Assembly: GCA_030682135.1 (NCBI GenBank)
Contig: JAUXQT010000043.1
Location: 41,473 to 105,472 of the forward strand
Source: Nitrospirota bacterium
GTDB taxonomy: Bacteria > Nitrospirota > Nitrospiria > Nitrospirales > Nitrospiraceae
Reading direction: 5' to 3'
DNA: 64,000 nucleotides
Shown here: in pieces, positions 30,214-41,766 of the stretch
How the letters are laid out: every line of letters starts with the position of its first letter
Numbering within the stretch: the stretch's first letter is position 1
Notes under the pieces: generated by a model
Seen by the model: the letters and a program-made list of their open reading frames with translations, nothing else
What the model was told of the DNA's origin: nothing
Databases searched by the model: none
Translations under genes and position numbers: made by a program

Positions 30214-31287
30214 CTAGTTCAAGTTTCGCAGGATCGCCTCGCCCATTTCCGTCGTACTGACAAGACGGGTCCCCTGGCTATGAATATCTTTGGTGCGATA
30301 TCCGAGTTCGAGGGTTTTCACGATCGCCTGTTCGATGGCTGCCGCTTCCTGATCCAACTTGAACCCATACGACAACATCATGGCCGCCGAAGCAATCGTC
30401 GCGATGGGATTCGCCACATTCTTTCCGGCAATGTCCGGGGCGCTGCCGTGAATCGGTTCGAACAGCCCGACCTGCGCACCGATACTGGCCGACGGCAACA
30501 TGCCGATGGAGCCTGTTAACATGGCCGCTTCATCGCTCAGAATATCGCCGAAGATATTATTACAGAGCATCACATCGAACTGACGCGGGTTGCGGACGAG
30601 TTGCATCGCGGCATTGTCGACATAGATATGGCTCAGCTCCACATCCTGATACCCCTTATGGGTCTCGATGACGACTCGGCGCCAGAGTTCGGACGACTCC
30701 AGCACGTTCGCTTTGTCGACGGACATTACCTTGCTCCGACGCTTTCTCGCCGCTTCGAACGCCACTTTCGCGATGCGCGCGATTTCTTCAGTCGTATAGA
30801 CCTCGGTGTTGAACCCTCGCTCGCTCCCGTTCGGCAGCTTCTCGATGCCTTTCGGCTTCCCGAAATAAATGCCGCCCGTCAGCTCCCGGATGACGAGGAT
30901 GTCGATGCCCTCGATGACCTCGCGTTTGAGCGTAGAGGCATCGGCCAACATCGGGTACAACTTCGCCGGCCGCAAGTTCGCATAGAGGCCGAGGTGCTCC
31001 CGCAAACCCAGCAGCGCGCGTTCCGGCCGCAAACTGTACTCCAGCCCTTCCCACTTGGGGCCGCCGACTGCGCCGAGCAAGACGGCATCGCTCTGTTTGG
31101 CCAGGGTCAACGTCTCCTGTGGAAGCGGGACGCCGACTTTATCGATGGCCTGGCCACCGACATCACCGGACACGAACTCGAATTGGTGATTGAACTTCTC
31201 GGCTATGGTCTTCAACACCTTCACGGCTTCGGGCACAATCTCTCGGCCTACTCCATCGCCAGCTAATACCGCAATCTTCGCCTTCAC
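30214..31287 (-). CDS. leuB: 3-isopropylmalate dehydrogenase
   Basis: [61 protein letters not shown]. Confidence 0.98.
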   Translation of the reverse strand: MKAKIAVLAGDGVGREIVPEAVKVLKTIAEKFNHQFEFVSGDVGGQAIDKVGVPLPQETLTLAKQSDAVLLGAVGGPKWEGLEYSLRPERALLGLREHLGLYANLRPAKLYPMLADASTLKREVIEGIDILVIRELTGGIYFGKPKGIEKLPNGSERGFNTEVYTTEEIARIAKVAFEAARKRRSKVMSVDKANVLESSELWRRVVIETHKGYQDVELSHIYVDNAAMQLVRNPRQFDVMLCNNIFGDILSDEAAMLTGSIGMLPSASIGAQVGLFEPIHGSAPDIAGKNVANPIATIASAAMMLSYGFKLDQEAAAIEQAIVKTLELGYRTKDIHSQGTRLVSTTEMGEAILRNLN

Positions 31288-31328
31288 AGAGCACTCTCCC
31301 TCGTTACGCGTGATGAACGCACCAACCT

Positions 31329-31712
31329 CTATTCCAGAACTTCTTCATCCTCTGCCCGCCAAGCGGGATCGACCATGCAAAGAAACTCGATGGCAGTGGG
31401 CCCACTATTCTCCAGAGACTGCTTGCCTCCTGGAGGCACATAGACGACGGAGCCTGGCTCCACCACGACAACCGAGGTATCTATGGTCAATCGGCCACGC
31501 CCCGCAATAATATAATAGACCTCTGCAGACGTCAGCCTGTGCCACTTCGACCGAGCGCCGGGAGCCAAGGTCCCATGGGCTAGGCTATATCCAAGTGAGA
31601 GCGACTGCTTCGCCGGATGCAGGAGCTCACGGAGGACGGTGTGATCACCGGCGAGAAACTCCGGCCGATCCTCCAGGGTGACATGAACCACCGCGCACCT
31701 CACAGCCAACAA
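31329..31712 (-). CDS. Cupin domain protein
   Basis: [34 protein letters not shown]...[22 protein letters not shown]. Confidence 0.88.
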   Translation of the reverse strand: MLAVRCAVVHVTLEDRPEFLAGDHTVLRELLHPAKQSLSLGYSLAHGTLAPGARSKWHRLTSAEVYYIIAGRGRLTIDTSVVVVEPGSVVYVPPGGKQSLENSGPTAIEFLCMVDPAWRAEDEEVLE

Positions 31713-31763
31713 TATCGTCCAGGATTCAGACCGGAGCGGCTGACTGTATCGTGGTCACTTTCC

Positions 31764-33311
31764 CTAAATCAAGCTTACTTTATGCTCGCCTTGCGCCTGC
31801 TTTCCCGCCAAATACAATAGCTTGTTCAACGCGTTGAGGTAGGCACGGGCTGACGCCATGATGATGTCTGTATCCGCGCCATGGCCCGATACGGTGCGCC
31901 CATCCTCTTGAACCTTGACCGAGACTTCGCCCTGAGCATCGGTCCCCCCCGTAATCGCTTTCACGACATACATGAGGAGCGTGCTCTTCGTCTGCGTGAT
32001 CGCGGCAATGGTTCGGTAAACCGCGTCCACTGGCCCATCGCCGGTCCCGGTCTGCGAGATCGTTCGTCCGTCGATCTCAAGCTCAACCGTCGCAGTCGGC
32101 ACTTGATCCGTTCCGCTGGCCACATGGAACGACTTCAAGGTGATCCGATCGGCCATTTTGACCAACTCTTCGGAGACAATCACTTCGAGGTCCTCTTCGT
32201 AGATCTCCTTCTTCTGGTCGGCCAGCTTCTTGAAGCGCTCGAACGCGTGGTTCACCTCTTCGTCCGAGAGCGTATAACCTAGCTCGACCAGTCTCTGGCG
32301 AAACGCATGCCGTCCCGAAAGCTTCCCCATGACCATCTTGCCCTCGACCAGCCCGATCGTCTCCGGCTTCATGATTTCATAGGTCGTCTTGTCCTTCAGC
32401 AGCCCATCCTGGTGAATGCCGGACGTATGGGCAAAGGCATTCGCCCCCACAATTGCTTTGTTCGGCTGCACCACCATGCCAGTAATCTTACTGACCAATC
32501 GGCTGGTCTTCGAGATCTCTTCGGTGCGGATCCTCGTGTCGGCTTGATAGAAATCTTTCCTGGTCCGAAGTCCCATGACAATTTCTTCCAATGCCGTGTT
32601 CCCCGCTCGCTCACCGATTCCATTGATCGTACACTCAACTTGGCCGGCCCCTTCGAACACCGCCGCCAAGCTGTTTCCCACGGCAAGTCCAAGGTCGTTG
32701 TGGCAATGGACCGAAATCACCGCCTTCGCACTGTTTGGCACCTGCTCGCGAATGCCACGAATGAGCCTGCCGAATTCTTGTGGCACCGCGTAACCAACCG
32801 TATCGGGAATATTGATCGTCCCAGCTCCTGCGGCAATCACCGCTTCAATGACCTCATAGAGATAGGCGGGATCGGAGCGACTGGCATCCATGGGCGAAAA
32901 CTCCACATCGTCGACATAGCCCCTCGCCCGTTGCACCATCTCGACCGCGCGCTTCTTCGCCTCATCGCGCGTCATGCGGAACTGATGCTTCAAGTGGATA
33001 TCCGAAGTCGAGAGAAACGTGTGGATGCGGACCTTCGGGGCCCCCTTCAATGCCTCCCAGGCCCGATCGATATCCTCCGGGCGTGCCCGCGCCAAGCTAC
33101 AAATCGTGGGTCCCTCGACCTCCTGTGCAATTCGCCGCACCGCCTCAAAATCACCGGGCGAACTATAGGCAAATCCTGCTTCGATGATATCGACCCCTAA
33201 CCGCGCCAGCTGCTTCGCCACCATGATCTTCTCTTCAACATTCATGCTGGCGCCAGGAGATTGCTCTCCATCGCGCAAGGTCGTATCGAAAATTTTGATC
33301 ATCCTGGTCAT
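31764..33311 (-). CDS. leuA: 2-isopropylmalate synthase
   Basis: [68 protein letters not shown]. Confidence 0.98.
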   Translation of the reverse strand: MTRMIKIFDTTLRDGEQSPGASMNVEEKIMVAKQLARLGVDIIEAGFAYSSPGDFEAVRRIAQEVEGPTICSLARARPEDIDRAWEALKGAPKVRIHTFLSTSDIHLKHQFRMTRDEAKKRAVEMVQRARGYVDDVEFSPMDASRSDPAYLYEVIEAVIAAGAGTINIPDTVGYAVPQEFGRLIRGIREQVPNSAKAVISVHCHNDLGLAVGNSLAAVFEGAGQVECTINGIGERAGNTALEEIVMGLRTRKDFYQADTRIRTEEISKTSRLVSKITGMVVQPNKAIVGANAFAHTSGIHQDGLLKDKTTYEIMKPETIGLVEGKMVMGKLSGRHAFRQRLVELGYTLSDEEVNHAFERFKKLADQKKEIYEEDLEVIVSEELVKMADRITLKSFHVASGTDQVPTATVELEIDGRTISQTGTGDGPVDAVYRTIAAITQTKSTLLMYVVKAITGGTDAQGEVSVKVQEDGRTVSGHGADTDIIMASARAYLNALNKLLYLAGKQAQGEHKVSLI

Positions 33312-33333
33312 GACTTCACCTCTCTTATCTGAT

Positions 33334-33450
33334 GAGATTGCTCAAAATGCTTTTCCCGCAGGACGCGGGACGACTGGGGCGTACCCGTAGGGCACGTCGC
33401 AGGGAGGCACGCGACCGAGAACGCAGCGGGAAAGCATTTTCAGCAATCTC
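33334..33450. repeat. Palindromic dispersed repeat, copy 1
   Basis: Arms 33334-33359 (GAGATTGCTCAAAATGCTTTTCCCGC) and 33426-33450 (GCGGGAAAGCATTTTCAGCAATCTC), near-perfect inverted repeat; core CGTACCCGTAGGGCACG. Confidence 0.85.
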
Positions 33451-33454
33451 AAAT

Positions 33455-33712
33455 GAAAAAGCCTCCATCCCTCAGCCCAGGGACGGAGGCTTGAGAAGCT
33501 CCGTGGTACCACCCTGATTTAGCCATGAACAACGTGCTCGCTGCTCACGGCCCTTCATTGCGCCCGATCACGGGGGCGAAACGGAATCCATTACTCGGGT
33601 TTCACGGACTCTGGCTCGGAGGCGAGTTCGGCGCCGCACAGGCTGGTTTGCACCATTCACCAGCTCTCTCGATGCTATGCGAATCGCGTACTACTCCTCG
33701 TCGCAGCCACGA
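33455..33712 (-). promoter_or_regulatory. T-box leader (Leu, specifier CUC) with intrinsic terminator, controlling leuA
   Basis: Minus strand: GAGGAGTAGTACG; AGAGAGCTGG...CCAGC stem; GAACTCGCCTCCGAGCC (specifier CTC at 33624-33626); T-box AGGGTGGTACCACGG at 33501-33515; terminator AAGCCTCCGTCCC...GGGATGGAGGCTTTTTC at 33456-33492. Confidence 0.96.
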
Positions 33713-33722
33713 ACAATTGACT

Positions 33723-34514
33723 TCAGACTGACTGCTCGGTCTTGGCCGGCAAGCGCTTCCCGGACATTTTTGCGACAAGCCCAACGAGCCGTTCTGCCGG
33801 ACCGAGCAAGGCATACCCGGCAAATATGACAAATAACATGACCGGGGGCCAGGCGGCGACGAGCATGAGCGCGAGAATCCCCCACACGAGATACGTAATG
33901 TGCCGCCCCCCGCGAAACTTCAGATCTTTGAAGCTTCGATACTTAATGGTGCTGACCATCAAGAATGAAAGGGTCAGCGTCACAATCAGGACAAGCAACG
34001 GCTTCACTTCCGTACCAATCCTGACGCTATAGTGATCGAAAATCACGAGTGAGGCCACGACCCCTGCGGCCGCAGGAATGGCAAGTCCGGTAAAATACTT
34101 GCCGTCCGACGTGGCCACCGTCGAATTAAATCGGGCCAACCGAACCGCACCCATCGCGACATATGCAAACATCACCGCAATACCAAATGTCCCCTGCCCA
34201 CTCAACGCCCAAGAATAAATCAAGAGGCCTGGGGCGACTCCGAACGACACCACATCTGACAACGAGTCGTATTCGAGACCGAAATGACTGGTGCTATTCG
34301 TTAACCGCGCTGACTTTCCGTCAAGCACGTCGAAGATCATTGCCACCAGAATGGCGACGGCTGCAACCATGTAGTTCGCATTGAATACCGACAATATCGC
34401 AAAGACGCCGCAGAGCAGATTCCCTGTCGTAAACAGATTCGGAATCAGATGCATGGCGGCCTTACGCCGTTTCCCATCTCTGCCGAACGATTGACGCAGC
34501 GCGGTAGTTTTCAT
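33723..34514 (-). CDS. pssA: CDP-diacylglycerol-serine O-phosphatidyltransferase
   Basis: HLIPNLFTTGNLLCGVFAI; DVLDGKSARLTNSTSHFGLEYDSLSD CDP-alcohol motif; start 34514 overlapping psd stop. Confidence 0.96.
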   Translation of the reverse strand: MKTTALRQSFGRDGKRRKAAMHLIPNLFTTGNLLCGVFAILSVFNANYMVAAVAILVAMIFDVLDGKSARLTNSTSHFGLEYDSLSDVVSFGVAPGLLIYSWALSGQGTFGIAVMFAYVAMGAVRLARFNSTVATSDGKYFTGLAIPAAAGVVASLVIFDHYSVRIGTEVKPLLVLIVTLTLSFLMVSTIKYRSFKDLKFRGGRHITYLVWGILALMLVAAWPPVMLFVIFAGYALLGPAERLVGLVAKMSGKRLPAKTEQSV

Positions 34515-35161
34515 GGCAATTCCCCCAAGATGGTTTCTCCACCTTTGACTCGATCGCCCACTGCAACTCTCAGAACCGTCCCGAGAGGAAGAAACGTATC
34601 CATTCGAGACCCGAATCGAATCAGCCCAAACCGCTCGCCGAGTATGGCCCGATCCCCGGCTGAAATCCAACAGACAATCCGCCTGGCGATTAATCCGGCC
34701 ACCTGCACACAGAGCACCTTCGCGCCCTGAGTCGTCCGAATCATCAAGGCATTTTGCTCGTTCCGCAACGTTGCATCGGGTCTGCTGGCCACGAGAAACA
34801 AACCCGGCTGATACTGCACCTCCTCGACAACCCCTTCACAGGGAATCCGATTGATATGCACATCGAATACGTTCAAGAAGATGGTGACTCGGATGCTGCG
34901 ATCCTTGATGAATCGAGGCTCGAACTCCTCTTCGATGGCGATGACTTTCCCATCACCGGATGCCACGAGGAGACGAGGCCCTTGAGGTATCACTCGATGT
35001 GGATTGCGGAAAAACCAGGCGACGAAGAGCGTCAGGAGCGCCCCGCCGCCAGCCGCAATCATCCCACCCAGCCATCCTGCTAGCAGTGTAACGCCAACAG
35101 CAGCCCCGATGAAGGGAATTCCTTCTTTGGCAAACGGGATGCCGACGGCACGATCTGCCAC
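34511..35161 (-). CDS. psd: Phosphatidylserine decarboxylase proenzyme
   Basis: FLNVFDVHINRIPCEGVV; C-terminal RFGSRMDTFLP self-processing region. Confidence 0.95.
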   Translation of the reverse strand: MADRAVGIPFAKEGIPFIGAAVGVTLLAGWLGGMIAAGGGALLTLFVAWFFRNPHRVIPQGPRLLVASGDGKVIAIEEEFEPRFIKDRSIRVTIFLNVFDVHINRIPCEGVVEEVQYQPGLFLVASRPDATLRNEQNALMIRTTQGAKVLCVQVAGLIARRIVCWISAGDRAILGERFGLIRFGSRMDTFLPLGTVLRVAVGDRVKGGETILGELP

Positions 35162-35179
35162 AGAGACCTCAATTCTTTC

Positions 35180-36196
<1,017 letters not shown>

Positions 36197-36256
36197 TCAC
36201 TCCTTGGGTAATAGTCGTATCAGGAAACTGATGGGGCGTTGGGTCCGTGGTGACGC

Positions 36257-36796
36257 CTATTCGCGGGCAACTTTTTTCGTCTGCAGGCTCGTCGAGCGAA
36301 TCGACTCACGGGCGACCGCGACCCGTCCGGTCCTGGTGAGCTCTTTGATGCCGAGTGGTTGCAGCAAGTTGATGATCGCTTCGATCTTGTGAGGATCTCC
36401 GGTTACTTCAATCGTATAGGTTGCCGGTGTGGAGTCGATGACATTGGCCCGAAAAATATCGGCGATCCGTAACGCTTCTGCGCGATCTTCCGGCCGCGTA
36501 TGCACTTTGATGAGCGCGGTCTCCCGCGAAACAAAATCGCTCTCATTCAAATCTACGACTTTGATGACATCGATCAGTTTATTGAGCTGTTTCACGATCT
36601 GTTCAATGATCCGATCGTCTCCGGACGTGACGATGGTCATCTGCGACATGGATGGATCGAGCGTCGGCGCGACAGAAAGACTTTCTATGTTGAACCCACG
36701 ACCGCTGAACAAACCGGCGACCCGAGACAGTGAGCCAAACTTATTCTCTACCGTTATCGAAATAATATGTTCCATACCCAATCTGTACTCCGACAC
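36257..36796 (-). CDS. ilvH: Acetolactate synthase small subunit
   Basis: ISITVENKFGSLSRVAGLFSGRGFNIESLSVAPT ACT domain; start probably 36772. Confidence 0.97.
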   Translation of the reverse strand: MSEYRLGMEHIISITVENKFGSLSRVAGLFSGRGFNIESLSVAPTLDPSMSQMTIVTSGDDRIIEQIVKQLNKLIDVIKVVDLNESDFVSRETALIKVHTRPEDRAEALRIADIFRANVIDSTPATYTIEVTGDPHKIEAIINLLQPLGIKELTRTGRVAVARESIRSTSLQTKKVARE

Positions 36797-36799
36797 CGT

Positions 36800-38575
36800 T
36801 TAGGCCGTGAGGATCGTGTCCGAATCCTTCGGCGTCACTTGCCCGGATCCTGCCTGCTTACTCTTCAAGGCTGGAGGATCTTCCAAGAGCATCTCATGAT
36901 TACAACCGCCCGCGGGGATCATCGGATAGACGTTCTCATATCGATACGTCGGCACATCGACGATCACCGGCTTATTCACGGCAATCGCTTCCTTCAAGAC
37001 ATCATCGATTTCAGAAGGCTTACTGGCCCGAAGACCGACAGCTCCGTATGCTTCTGCCAACTTCACAAAATCCGGCGTTGTCTCCAGATCGCTCGACGCA
37101 TACCGTCCTTCGTAAAAAAGATCCTGCCATTGACGGACCATTCCATGAAACCGGTTATTGAGCACGATAATCTTCACCGGCAACTTATGCACGACGGCCG
37201 TCGCCATTTCCTGCATATTCATCTGGATACTGCCGTCGCCAGCAATACAGAGAACCAACCGGCCTGGAAATGCCGCCTGCGCCCCCATGGCGGCAGGAAA
37301 CCCGAACCCCATGGTCCCAAGCCCCCCCGAGGTCAACCAGCGGTTCGGCTTGGCCAACTTAAAATACTGGGCGGCCCACATCTGATGTTGCCCCACGTCA
37401 GTCGACACAATCGGATCCAAATCTTTCGTCAGTTCATAGAGCCGCTTGATCACGTGCTGCGGCTTGGTCGGACCATCAGCGGCCTGTTGATAGGCAAGAG
37501 GATTGGCCTGTTGCCATTCGCGAAGCTGATTCCACCAGGGCTTGCGTAATTCGCGTTGATCGCCGTTTACCGTGGCACGAAGAATCTGGAGTAACTCGCG
37601 AAGCACGGTCTTACAATCGCCCACGATCGGGATATCGACATTCACATTCTTCCGAATCGAGGTCGGATCGATATCGATGTGGATGACCTTGGCATGCGGG
37701 CAAAACTCAGAAACCTTTCCCGTTACACGATCATCGAACCGCGCCCCAATGGCCACAACCAGATCGGAATAGTGCATCGCCATATTCGCACAATAGGTGC
37801 CATGCATGCCCAGCATGCCCAGGGACTGCGGATGTTCACCAGGGAAAGCCCCAAGTCCCATCAAGGTCATGTCGACCGGCATGTGGGTCAGCTCAGCCAA
37901 CTCCAGTAATTCTTGTGATGCACCCGAGAAGATGACACCGCCGCCGACGTACAGAATCGGCTTCTTCGCCTTCGTCATGGCCTCAGCCGCTTGCTTGATC
38001 TGCCACTTATTGCCTTCATACACCGGATTGTAGCTCCGAATGGAGACGGAGCTCGGATAGGTAAACTCCGCCTTATCCATCGATACATCTTTGGGAATAT
38101 CGACCAGCACCGGCCCTGGACGCCCTGTCGTCGCAATGTAGAAGGCTTCTTTGATCGTCGTCGCCAAATCGGCGACATTCTTCACGAGAAAATTGTACTT
38201 GGTGCAAGGACGGCTCAAGCCGATATTGTCCGCTTCCTGGAATGCGTCATTCCCAATCAGGCTCGTCGGCACTTGCCCGGTAAAACAAACCATCGGCACC
38301 GAATCCATGTAGGCATCAGCCAGCGCCGTGATGACATTGGTCATGCCAGGCCCTGAGGTCACAAGACAGACCCCGGCCTTACCGGTTGCCTTGGCATAAC
38401 CTTCTGCCATATGGCCCGCACCCTGTTCATGACGAGTGAGGACCACCTCAATATCTTTCTGCTGATGAAGCATGTCGAAAATCTTCAATACGACACCACC
38501 AGGAAGCGCAAAAACCGTTTTCACGCCTTCCCGCTTGAGGCATTCGATGAGGATTTCAGCACCTGTGAGCTTCAT
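36800..38575 (-). CDS. ilvB: Acetolactate synthase large subunit
   Basis: MKLTGAEILIECLKREGVKTVFALPGG; GDGSIQMNMQEMATAV TPP motif. Confidence 0.98.
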   Translation of the reverse strand: MKLTGAEILIECLKREGVKTVFALPGGVVLKIFDMLHQQKDIEVVLTRHEQGAGHMAEGYAKATGKAGVCLVTSGPGMTNVITALADAYMDSVPMVCFTGQVPTSLIGNDAFQEADNIGLSRPCTKYNFLVKNVADLATTIKEAFYIATTGRPGPVLVDIPKDVSMDKAEFTYPSSVSIRSYNPVYEGNKWQIKQAAEAMTKAKKPILYVGGGVIFSGASQELLELAELTHMPVDMTLMGLGAFPGEHPQSLGMLGMHGTYCANMAMHYSDLVVAIGARFDDRVTGKVSEFCPHAKVIHIDIDPTSIRKNVNVDIPIVGDCKTVLRELLQILRATVNGDQRELRKPWWNQLREWQQANPLAYQQAADGPTKPQHVIKRLYELTKDLDPIVSTDVGQHQMWAAQYFKLAKPNRWLTSGGLGTMGFGFPAAMGAQAAFPGRLVLCIAGDGSIQMNMQEMATAVVHKLPVKIIVLNNRFHGMVRQWQDLFYEGRYASSDLETTPDFVKLAEAYGAVGLRASKPSEIDDVLKEAIAVNKPVIVDVPTYRYENVYPMIPAGGCNHEMLLEDPPALKSKQAGSGQVTPKDSDTILTA

Positions 38576-38852
38576 GATAGAACCTCCATCCAACCCGCCG
38601 GTGAAAACCGAACGGAGGAATCGGCACGATAGGCGACGTTGCGGCTTATCCCAAATAGACCGGACCAGAATCCGACGATAACTCAGAACGTTCTGAAAAA
38701 TCAGGGATAAAGATCTATGATCCTAGCATCACACATTTCATCGCGTCAATAGTGCGGCACGCCACGCCCACCGCTCGCTGACAGTCTCCCTCCTCTATGA
38801 TATTGTTCAAATCATCCAGCACACGCTGTTGGCCCTGAGTCGTCACTCCATG

Positions 38853-39158
38853 AGCATGCCAGTCCATGTGACCATTCTCTCTCGTAAAGACTGCCATCTC
38901 TGCAATGTCATCTTCCGTATCGCAGCGCATCTCCAGGCAGAGATGAACATCACAACTACAAAAGTGGACATTGAGGGCAATCGCGCTTTGACGGAACGTT
39001 ATGGATCGAGAGTTCCCGTCGTCCTAATCGACGAGGTCGAACACCTATCAGGAAAAGTGACGGAGGGGGAGCTCCGTCGAGCGATAAAAAAAGCGCGGTG
39101 GAGAAGACCTATAAGCCGGATTCTGTCCCGTCTGGGATGTGGTCCCAAGCGGGGGTGA
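38853..39158 (+). CDS. Glutaredoxin/thioredoxin-like protein
   Basis: MPVHVTILSRKDCHLCNVIFRIA (CxxC), RYGSRVPVVLIDEVEHLSGKVTEGEL. Confidence 0.82.
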   Translation, partial: SMPVHVTILSRKDCHLCNVIFRIAAHLQAEMNITTTKVDIEGNRALTERYGSRVPVVLIDEVEHLSGKVTEGELRRAIKKARWRRPISRILSRLGCGPKRG

Positions 39159-39524
39159 TCATTTCTCTGGGATCCGAGTTGCCTCGAACCTCAAGCGACC
39201 TACCCGAAGACCTCGGCCGGGCCAGCCGGTCGCCGACTCTCCGAAGAAAGCCGACAGATGTCTTCCTATTTGGCCTTGCATCGGGCGACGCTTACCGTGC
39301 CAGTGATGTTACCACCACCGCGGTGGGCTCTTACCCCGCCGTTTCACCCTTACCTGATCCTCAGCGATAAGATTCGCACCTCATCGCCTTGGCCATCGGC
39401 GGTTTGTTCTCTGTGGTGCTGGTGTCGGATCGCTCCGCCTGGGCGTTACCCAGCGCCCTGCCCATGAAGTCCGGACTTTCCTCTAGGAGCGTTGCCGCTC
39501 CAAGCGATCACCCGGTCTTCTCCC
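39093..39524 (-). ncRNA. rnpB: RNase P RNA, bacterial type A-like
   Basis: Minus strand 5' GGAGAAGACCGGG...GAGGAAAGTCCGGACTTC...ACAGAATCCGGCTTATAGGTCTTCTCC 3'; P1 helix GGAGAAGACC/GGTCTTCTCC; 3' T-run at 39085-39091. Confidence 0.97.
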
Positions 39525-39620
39525 TCGCGCGATCTGAGTATAGAAAGGGGACACAGCGGATGCAAGTCCGTACCCTCATGCTCTGCCATCCGGGGAAAAC
39601 ACGTCCTAGCGAACACTGAA

Positions 39621-40484
39621 TTAGCGCAGCGACGGCAATGCCAAGGCCTGTGCGGGCTGTTTCGATTGGAAAATCCCCATCGCCTCCGGCATCCACTGTT
39701 TCAGCTGATCGATTCTGGTCTCATTACTCGGATGAGTCGACATGAACTCTGAAGGACCACCACCGCCCGACAACTGCGCCATCCGCTCCCAAAGGGACAC
39801 GGACTCACGTGGGTCGTACCCCGCATCGGCAGCAAGGAGAATTCCGATGTAGTCCGCTTCCGATTCATGCTTCCGACTAAACGGCAACAAGACTCCAACC
39901 TGCGCACCCGCACCAAGCGCTGCCATGGCGGCTTGAGACATCATTCCGCCGCCGCCAGCCGCTCCTGCCGCGGCCCCAGCCACCTGCAAGGCCGCATTCG
40001 TCAATTGCCCCTGGCTCATCCGTTCGGCCCCGTGACGGGCCAGGGCATGCACGACTTCATGCCCCATCACCGCTGCCAATCCGGCCTCAGTCCGTGCCAC
40101 CGGGAAAATCCCTGTGTACACCGCAATCTTGCCTCCGGGTAATGCGAAGGCATTCATGGTTTTATCGTCTTTGATGACGATCACTTCCCACTGAAACTGC
40201 TGGGCCATTTCAGCATATTTCGAACGTTTCGCAGCCTCAATAATTCGTGCCGCGACCCGCCTCACTGGCTCAATCTCTCGAGGATCTTGCGACTGCCTGA
40301 GCTTGGGGTCGGTCTTCACCTGACTATAGGCCTGCGCGCCCATCTGCATTTCTTGCGGCACGGATGTGATCAGCAACTGTGACCGACCCGTATAGGGATT
40401 CGTCTCGCACCCGCTGACCGCCAGCAGTCCGAACCCCGCCACCATCAACAATCCTCTGTGCAAGAAGGACGTCCATGCCTGCAT
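39621..40484 (-). CDS. M48 family metalloprotease lipoprotein
   Basis: Lipobox LLAVSGCETNPYTGRSQL; VMGHEVVHALARHGAERMSQ (HExxH); EADYIGILLAADAGYDP; start 40484. Confidence 0.95.
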   Translation of the reverse strand: MQAWTSFLHRGLLMVAGFGLLAVSGCETNPYTGRSQLLITSVPQEMQMGAQAYSQVKTDPKLRQSQDPREIEPVRRVAARIIEAAKRSKYAEMAQQFQWEVIVIKDDKTMNAFALPGGKIAVYTGIFPVARTEAGLAAVMGHEVVHALARHGAERMSQGQLTNAALQVAGAAAGAAGGGGMMSQAAMAALGAGAQVGVLLPFSRKHESEADYIGILLAADAGYDPRESVSLWERMAQLSGGGGPSEFMSTHPSNETRIDQLKQWMPEAMGIFQSKQPAQALALPSLR

Positions 40485-40928
40485 TGCACTTCCTCCTAAA
40501 ATGACTCGCCGTCTACGAGTGTGAAAATAAACCGTCCCTTGAAGCTCTGTAAGATTACCGCGCCGCGAGGAAAATCTCCACTTGAGCGACCGGCCTGTGG
40601 CCACGAGAACAGCCAAGATAGAGCATATCAATGAGTTCCGCGAGGAAGACGATTTCGGTCCTCTTGTCATCGCCGTCGTCTTTGCCGGCACTACGACCCT
40701 GTTTATCCCCCTGCAGGAACAAGGATACAGGCCTCAATCGCTGTTCGTGCAGAATCCCATTCCTAACTCAAGCGTCTCTCGGGTGAAATCGACATGACGT
40801 TGCCCAAAGACATGCCACTCACCGCTATACTGGCGGGATGAATGCTGATGAAGACGCTGAGCGAATACCGATGAGGATCGGTCACGACACTGTGCGGTAA
40901 GAAGGCTCAGGCGGTACAGGAAAACGGA

Positions 40929-41705
40929 CTATATCGACTCACCGATCTCAAGGATGGAGCTCTTGTCGAGATCGGGCCCCGGAGTGGCAGCCACAGGAAT
41001 TTGCCCGTCCCAGTAGAGCATCCGGCGACAATAGGGGCAAGTCTGAAGATCTTGCGAGCGCTTCACTTCTGAAATCAGTTGCGGGGCAAGTTGAAGGCGG
41101 CACCCGGAACAGGTTCCATCTTTAACCTCAGCGAGGGCTTGATCCTTCCCCGCCGTCTTGATCGCCGTATACCGCCTAAGCAGCCCCTTCTCGACATGGG
41201 CGGAATGGGCTTGCTGCTGTCCTTCAAGATCCGCCAGCTCAGCTGCGATCTTTTTCTCTAATTCGTCAGAGATCTTTTTCTCTTGCGTAAAGATCTTCTC
41301 GACGACGGCCAGCTTTTCTTGCGCTTCTTTGGCGGTCTGCTGCAGCTGCTCGATTTTCTCCATACAAAGCAGAATCTTTTCTTCGAAGTCGCCTTTCTTC
41401 TTGTTGGCCACCTCGATCTCAAATAGATGAGCCTGGTATTCCTTATTCGACTTCAGCTCAGACAGCCGTGATTTCATCTTTTCAGTATGGGCTTCGTGGA
41501 CCTCAAGGTCCTTTTCATGCGACCGCCGTTCTTTGACTACAATCTCTAGCGCAGCATTGGTCTCCTGAAGAAGCTGCTTGGCCTCTCGAAGCGGAGTCTC
41601 AACCGCGTTAAGTCGTTCAGGAATCTTTCGACGTTGATTATTGATCTCCATGATTCGGAGATCCAACTTTTGCAGCGCGATCAGGGGGGAAAGATTATGG
41701 TTCAA
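40929..41705 (-). CDS. Coiled-coil protein with C4-type zinc ribbon
   Basis: Long coiled coil then CSGCRLQLAPQLISEVKRSQDLQTCPYCRRMLYW. Confidence 0.9.
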   Translation of the reverse strand: MNHNLSPLIALQKLDLRIMEINNQRRKIPERLNAVETPLREAKQLLQETNAALEIVVKERRSHEKDLEVHEAHTEKMKSRLSELKSNKEYQAHLFEIEVANKKKGDFEEKILLCMEKIEQLQQTAKEAQEKLAVVEKIFTQEKKISDELEKKIAAELADLEGQQQAHSAHVEKGLLRRYTAIKTAGKDQALAEVKDGTCSGCRLQLAPQLISEVKRSQDLQTCPYCRRMLYWDGQIPVAATPGPDLDKSSILEIGESI

Positions 41706-41766
41706 CGCACTCCTCTAACTGTTGTTCTGCACAACGGTCTCAATCTATTGAGTTCTATGCCCCTGC

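Noticed and set aside
32307-33200. 297-aa plus-strand ORF opposite leuA
   Set aside because: Antisense shadow ORF of a well-identified gene
33525-33731. 68-aa plus ORF
   Set aside because: Lies across the T-box leader on the opposite strand
39098-39752. Several plus- and minus-strand ORFs between 39098 and 39752
   Set aside because: Those up to about 39524 lie in rnpB; the rest overlap the M48 protease gene
40582-40797. 71-aa plus ORF and 60-aa minus ORF (40555-40737)
   Set aside because: No domain, no convincing RBS or context; could be real but unsupported
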